A stretch of 64,000 bases of DNA from Nocardia gamkensis NBRC 108242 (GTDB taxonomy: Bacteria; Actinomycetota; Actinomycetes; Mycobacteriales; Mycobacteriaceae), in NCBI RefSeq assembly GCF_001612985.1, contig NZ_BDBM01000023.1:62001-126000 (forward strand), in the 5' to 3' direction. Within the stretch, counting starts at the first letter, position 1. The number at the start of each line of letters is the position of its first letter. The translations under genes and the position numbers were made by a program. Of this stretch, positions 60,677-64,000 are shown piece after piece. Below the pieces are notes generated by a model that was not told the DNA's origin, ran no database searches, and saw nothing but the letters and a program-made list of their open reading frames with translations.

Positions 60677-60696
60677 ATACGTAGATGTATACGTAC
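60677..60696 (-). promoter_or_regulatory. Paired TATACGTA operator candidate
   Basis: TATACGTA occurs at 60677-60684 and 60689-60696, 12 bases apart, ten bases before the EXLDI start at 60667. Two half-sites one helical turn apart are typical of ribbon-helix-helix proteins, so autorepression is likely. The ThDP gene on the other strand could be controlled as well. Confidence 0.55.
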
Positions 60697-60804
60697 ACGC
60701 AAGGTGTCACTCACCTTCCCATGAAGCAGCGTTGAACCGTTCGGCGGTCCGGCCCGTATCACTCCTGTACGCAGTCGATTCATCGTCAGCGGAAAGGAGC
60801 GCCG

Positions 60805-62493
60805 ATGCGGACTCGGGTCGTGGACCATCTGGTGCGAGCGGTGTGGGCGTCGGGTGTTCGGCACATCTTCGGGGTGGACGGCGCCAACATCGAGGACCTG
60901 TACGACGCGATCTTCGACGCGCCGGAGTACGTCACGGGGGTGGTCGCCAAACACGAGTTCTCCGCGGCCACCATGGCCGACGGGTACGCCCGCAGCACGG
61001 GCGGATTCGGCGTCGTCGCGGCGACCTCCGGCGGCGGCGCGATGAACCTCGTCGCCGGCCTCGCCGAATCGTTCGCGTCGCGGGTGCCGGTACTCGCACT
61101 GGTCGGCCAGCCGCCGACCACCCTGGAAGGCAACGGCGCGTTCCAGGACACCAGCGGACGCGCCGGGACCATCGACGCGGTCCGCCTCTTCGGCGCGGTC
61201 AGCACCTATTGCGCACGGGTGGAATCGGCCGCGGATGTGCCGGACCAGCTGGACCGGGCGATGCGAGCCGCCCGGCACGGTGGTCCTGCGGTACTGCTGC
61301 TGCCCAAAGACGTGCAGCAGGCCGAGCTGGGCAACGTCGCCCCGTTTCGGCCGAGCCCGCGGACGCACCGGGCCGACCACGCCGGAATCGCTCGCGTGCG
61401 CGCCGCGCTCACCACGGCCCGGCACACCGGCAAGATCGTGATCATCGCGGGTGATCAGGTCGCGCGCGACGACGCGCGCGCCGAGTTGGCCCGCTTGGCC
61501 ACAGCGCTGGAGGCCGCGGTGGGCGTCGCGCCCGACGCGAAGGACACCTTCGACAACACCGATCCCGCCTTCCGCGGTGTGGCGGGCAGCATGGGTCACC
61601 CCGAGCTGACGGCGGCCATTCGCTCCTCGGCCCTGTGCCTGCTGGTCGGCACCCGGTTGCCGGTGCCCGCCCGCGCCGGCTCGGAGACCGCGCTCGCCGA
61701 ACGCGCGGTCGCGAGCATCGGCGTGGCGCCGCCGTACCTGCCCGCCATCCACGCGACCAGTACCGATCTGGCGCGAACGCTCGCCGAACTCGCCGACGAA
61801 CTGGACGACGGCAGTACCGGATCCGAACGCGTGCTCGCGGCGCAACCGCTGACTTCCCTGCGCGTGCCCGCCTCCTCCGGTCCCGGTCTGCGCTACCGGG
61901 ATGTGGTCGAGACGATCGACGCCGCCTTGCCCGAAGGCACCGACGTGTTCGCCGACGCGGGGAACACCGGGGCGGCCGTCGTGCACCATCTGCGGGTCCC
62001 ACGGGGCGGCCGGTTCGTGGTCGCCCTCGGCATGGGCGGGATGGGTTACGCGTTCGGGGCGGGCATCGGGTCCGCGTTCGCGCGGTGCGCGCGAGCGGAT
62101 GGCGTGCGGCGGACGGTGGTCATCGCCGGTGACGGCTCGTTCTACATGCACGGTATGGAGCTGCACACCGCGATCGAGCACGCGCTGCCGGTCACCTTCG
62201 TCGTGCTGAACAACAACGCGCACGCCATGTGCGTGACCAGGGAGCAGCTGTACTACCGGGGCCTCTACAGCTTCAACCGATTTCGTCCGGCCTACCTGGG
62301 CGCGGGTGTCGCCGCGATGTTCCCCGAGCTGCCCGCGTTCTCGGTGCACACCGTCGGCGATCTCGCCGCAGCGCTGCGACGCTGCCTGGAAACCGAAGGT
62401 CCCTCATTCCTTTCGATCGAATGCGACCCCGATGAGATCCCCCCGTTCCTGCCCTTCCTGACCACCGTCGAGCAATCCGGGAAGGCCCGATGA
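60805..62493 (+). CDS. Thiamine diphosphate-dependent enzyme, acetolactate-synthase-like
   Basis: ThDP enzyme of 562 residues with three domains. The N-terminal PYR domain has the activating Glu in VVAKHEFSAATMADGYAR (about 49); the C-terminal PP domain has the ThDP/Mg motif GDGSFYMHGMELHTAIEH followed by VVLNNNAHAM. It resembles acetolactate synthase, benzoylformate decarboxylase and related carboligases, but the gene neighbours are not those of branched-chain amino-acid synthesis. Start ATG 60805 follows AAAGGAG. First gene of a run of at least three (with the SRPBCC and KAS III-like genes). Confidence 0.88.
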   Translation: MRTRVVDHLVRAVWASGVRHIFGVDGANIEDLYDAIFDAPEYVTGVVAKHEFSAATMADGYARSTGGFGVVAATSGGGAMNLVAGLAESFASRVPVLALVGQPPTTLEGNGAFQDTSGRAGTIDAVRLFGAVSTYCARVESAADVPDQLDRAMRAARHGGPAVLLLPKDVQQAELGNVAPFRPSPRTHRADHAGIARVRAALTTARHTGKIVIIAGDQVARDDARAELARLATALEAAVGVAPDAKDTFDNTDPAFRGVAGSMGHPELTAAIRSSALCLLVGTRLPVPARAGSETALAERAVASIGVAPPYLPAIHATSTDLARTLAELADELDDGSTGSERVLAAQPLTSLRVPASSGPGLRYRDVVETIDAALPEGTDVFADAGNTGAAVVHHLRVPRGGRFVVALGMGGMGYAFGAGIGSAFARCARADGVRRTVVIAGDGSFYMHGMELHTAIEHALPVTFVVLNNNAHAMCVTREQLYYRGLYSFNRFRPAYLGAGVAAMFPELPAFSVHTVGDLAAALRRCLETEGPSFLSIECDPDEIPPFLPFLTTVEQSGKAR

Positions 62494-62551
62494 CCCACAC
62501 TCGCCCAACCCGTGCGGACGCCGTGCCTGCGCCCGCCGAGAGGAGCACCCC

Positions 62552-63211
62552 GTGACCGCGACTTCCTTGCCCGCCCTCAGCGACATCCCGGAGGAGGATC
62601 TGCCGAATGTGCTCCGCGTCGAGAAGTTCGACAAGGACGCCGCCACTCCGCTCATCATGGACATGCTGCGATCGGTGTACCCCCACGACCAGATCTACGG
62701 CGAATACTGCCCGGTGCAGGGCTATATCGCCGCACCGCCGCGAGAGGTGTACGAATACCTCGCCGACACCAGGTCACTGGAGGAGTGGACCTACAGCATG
62801 CGCGGGTTCACCGAGACCGACGAACCCGGACTGTGGCTGGCCTATGACCGGCTGGGCGCCGACACCAAGATCTTCACTCGTACCGTCGCGAACCCCGACG
62901 CCATGACCGTCGACTACCACTGCGCCTGGGACCAGTCACGGCACCTGTGGATGATCTACCTGATGCGCGTGGTCGACGCGCGAGTGGTGTTCGACAAGCC
63001 GGGTTCGGTTGTCCTGTGGGTGAATTGCAAGCACCCGTTCTACGACGAGAACCCCTACCCGGAGACCGCGCCGCCGAAGCGGGAGGTGTGGGTCGGCGAT
63101 TTCTGGGAGCTGTTCTCGGCGGGTCATCAGCTGGAGATGGACAACCTCAAGGCCATCTGCGAGTACCGGGCCACCCACGGCCTGCCCATCAAGCCCGACT
63201 GGATGAAGTGA
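62552..63211 (+). CDS. SRPBCC/START-fold protein
   Basis: Protein of 219 residues. The middle has the pattern of a ligand-binding SRPBCC domain (VQGYIAAPPREVYEYLADTRSLEEW, about 50-75, and later beta strands TVDYHCAWD, VVLWVNC). C-terminal helix DNLKAICEYRATHG. Such proteins bind or cyclise hydrophobic ligands; in biosynthetic clusters they often act as aromatase/cyclases, but no catalytic residue can be assigned. The GTG at 62552 follows GAGAGGAG by six bases. Flanked on the same strand by the ThDP enzyme and the KAS III-like synthase. Confidence 0.8.
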   Translation: MTATSLPALSDIPEEDLPNVLRVEKFDKDAATPLIMDMLRSVYPHDQIYGEYCPVQGYIAAPPREVYEYLADTRSLEEWTYSMRGFTETDEPGLWLAYDRLGADTKIFTRTVANPDAMTVDYHCAWDQSRHLWMIYLMRVVDARVVFDKPGSVVLWVNCKHPFYDENPYPETAPPKREVWVGDFWELFSAGHQLEMDNLKAICEYRATHGLPIKPDWMK

Positions 63212-63219
63212 GACGCGTT

Positions 63220-64000
63220 ATGCACCAGAACACCTCCGGCCTACCCCCGGTCAGCCTCGTCGACGTGTCCTCGTATCTACCCGGCGAACCGGTCGGCACC
63301 GAATACTTCACCCAGTTCGCCCGCTCGGACCGGATGGCCAAGAACGTCATGTTCCGCGCGCCAAAGGGCCGCCACCACATAGCGCGCGACGAGACCGCGG
63401 TGGACATGGTCGAGCGCGCCGTCGCACCGCTGATCGAACGCAACGGCGCCGACGCGATCGCCGAGGTCGACGTCCTGCTCACACACACCCAGCTGCCGGA
63501 CAATCCGGTGCTCGGCAGCGGCCCCGAGGTGGCCCGGCGGCTCGGCATCCGTCCTTCGTACGTCTACGACCTGCACAACGGCGGGTGCGCGGCGTTCGTG
63601 CACATGATGGCGATGGCCCGCATGATCCTGCAAACCACCTCCGCGCGCACCGCGCTGATCGCGGCGAGCCAGAACTGCGCGGGACCGGTGTTCACCCAGA
63701 CCGAGATCCGTAAGCTGGCCCAGGCTCCGGTGCCCGGTGACGGCTGCGGAGTGGGGCTGCTGCGCAAGGACGACAGCGCTCCGATCCTCGACATCGAATG
63801 CCGCACCTATCCCGAATTCGCGGGAGACATGGAGTTCTCCACCAACGGTGAGCGCAAGTACTGGGAGCCGGGCGAGGGACAGGGGTGCGTCAGCTTCACC
63901 GAGTCCAAGGTCACCAAGGTGTTCGCCAGGGGCAACCGGCTGGTTCCGGAAGTCGCCCTCGCGGTGTGCGGTCGGCTCGGCGTGCGCGGACGCGACGTCG
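63220..64000 (+). CDS. 3-oxoacyl-ACP synthase III-like (KAS III), 3' part outside the window
   Basis: The frame from ATG 63220 stays open to the window end, 260 codons. It has the thiolase-fold start VSLVDVSSYLPGEPVGTEYF and the active-site segment DLHNGGCAAFVHMMAMARMI with the catalytic Cys (about 128). The Cys lies in GGC rather than the ACxG of housekeeping FabH, so a specialised acyltransfer or condensation is likely. The gene starts eight bases after the SRPBCC stop and is truncated here; the rest of the cluster is not visible. Confidence 0.85.
   Translation, partial: MHQNTSGLPPVSLVDVSSYLPGEPVGTEYFTQFARSDRMAKNVMFRAPKGRHHIARDETAVDMVERAVAPLIERNGADAIAEVDVLLTHTQLPDNPVLGSGPEVARRLGIRPSYVYDLHNGGCAAFVHMMAMARMILQTTSARTALIAASQNCAGPVFTQTEIRKLAQAPVPGDGCGVGLLRKDDSAPILDIECRTYPEFAGDMEFSTNGERKYWEPGEGQGCVSFTESKVTKVFARGNRLVPEVALAVCGRLGVRGRDV

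Overview
The window is about 64 kb of high-GC, gene-dense chromosome. It most likely comes from a mycolate-containing actinomycete of the order Mycobacteriales and looks like Nocardia. The reasons are GTP-type PEP carboxykinase, an AftD-type arabinofuranosyltransferase, an MmpL3-type mycolate transporter, a SigL/RslA-like pair, a deazaflavin-dependent nitroreductase-like protein and frequent GTG/TTG starts. No tRNA, rRNA, CRISPR array, prophage or insertion sequence was found. Comparisons with named Mycobacterium tuberculosis genes are from memory, not from a search.

Positions 1-34678 carry a cell-envelope locus whose order and relative strands match, as I recall it, M. tuberculosis Rv0238 to Rv0206c read in reverse. 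It runs TetR (partial), LpqI-like glycosidase, DUF2613 small protein, AftD, acyltransferase (TmaT-like, Rv0228), DUF3068 protein (Rv0227c), multi-membrane protein (Rv0226c), GT4 glycosyltransferase (Rv0225), methyltransferase (MtrP-like, Rv0224c), aldehyde dehydrogenase (Rv0223c), PEP carboxykinase (Rv0211), two GTPase-like proteins (Rv0210/Rv0209), TrmB, NYN protein and MmpL3 (Rv0208c-Rv0206c). Together these cover arabinan polymerisation and the modification and export of trehalose mycolates. Lineage-specific insertions lie between them: a universal stress protein, isochorismate synthase, DinB-fold protein, flippase-like protein, MerR/hydrolase pair, GlxA-type regulator with an HD-domain protein, SDR and lipase.

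Positions 34700-52000 hold regulators and membrane proteins. These are a large DUF2339 protein, a divergent XRE module, a MerR/old-yellow-enzyme pair, a DUF1707 protein, a two-component system next to an AI-2E-type transporter, a membrane adenylate cyclase operon, a penicillin-binding-protein-like lipoprotein that has lost its catalytic motifs, AroQ, and an F420-type oxidoreductase with duplicated operators.

Positions 52000-64000 hold an imine-reductase-like protein divergent from an HxlR regulator, whose 3' end has been copied in tandem. Glycerate kinase, an exported hydrolase, GNAT, PlsC-like and YqgE genes follow, then SigL/RslA and an EXLDI protein. At the right edge is the start of a probable biosynthetic cluster (ThDP enzyme, SRPBCC protein, KAS III-like synthase) that continues beyond the window.

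The points most worth a second look are the truncated ThDP-SRPBCC-KAS III cluster, the catalytically dead PBP-like lipoprotein, the tandem amplification of the HxlR gene 3' end, the two KstR-type sites before the aldehyde dehydrogenase, and the paired GTPase-like proteins with altered P-loops.
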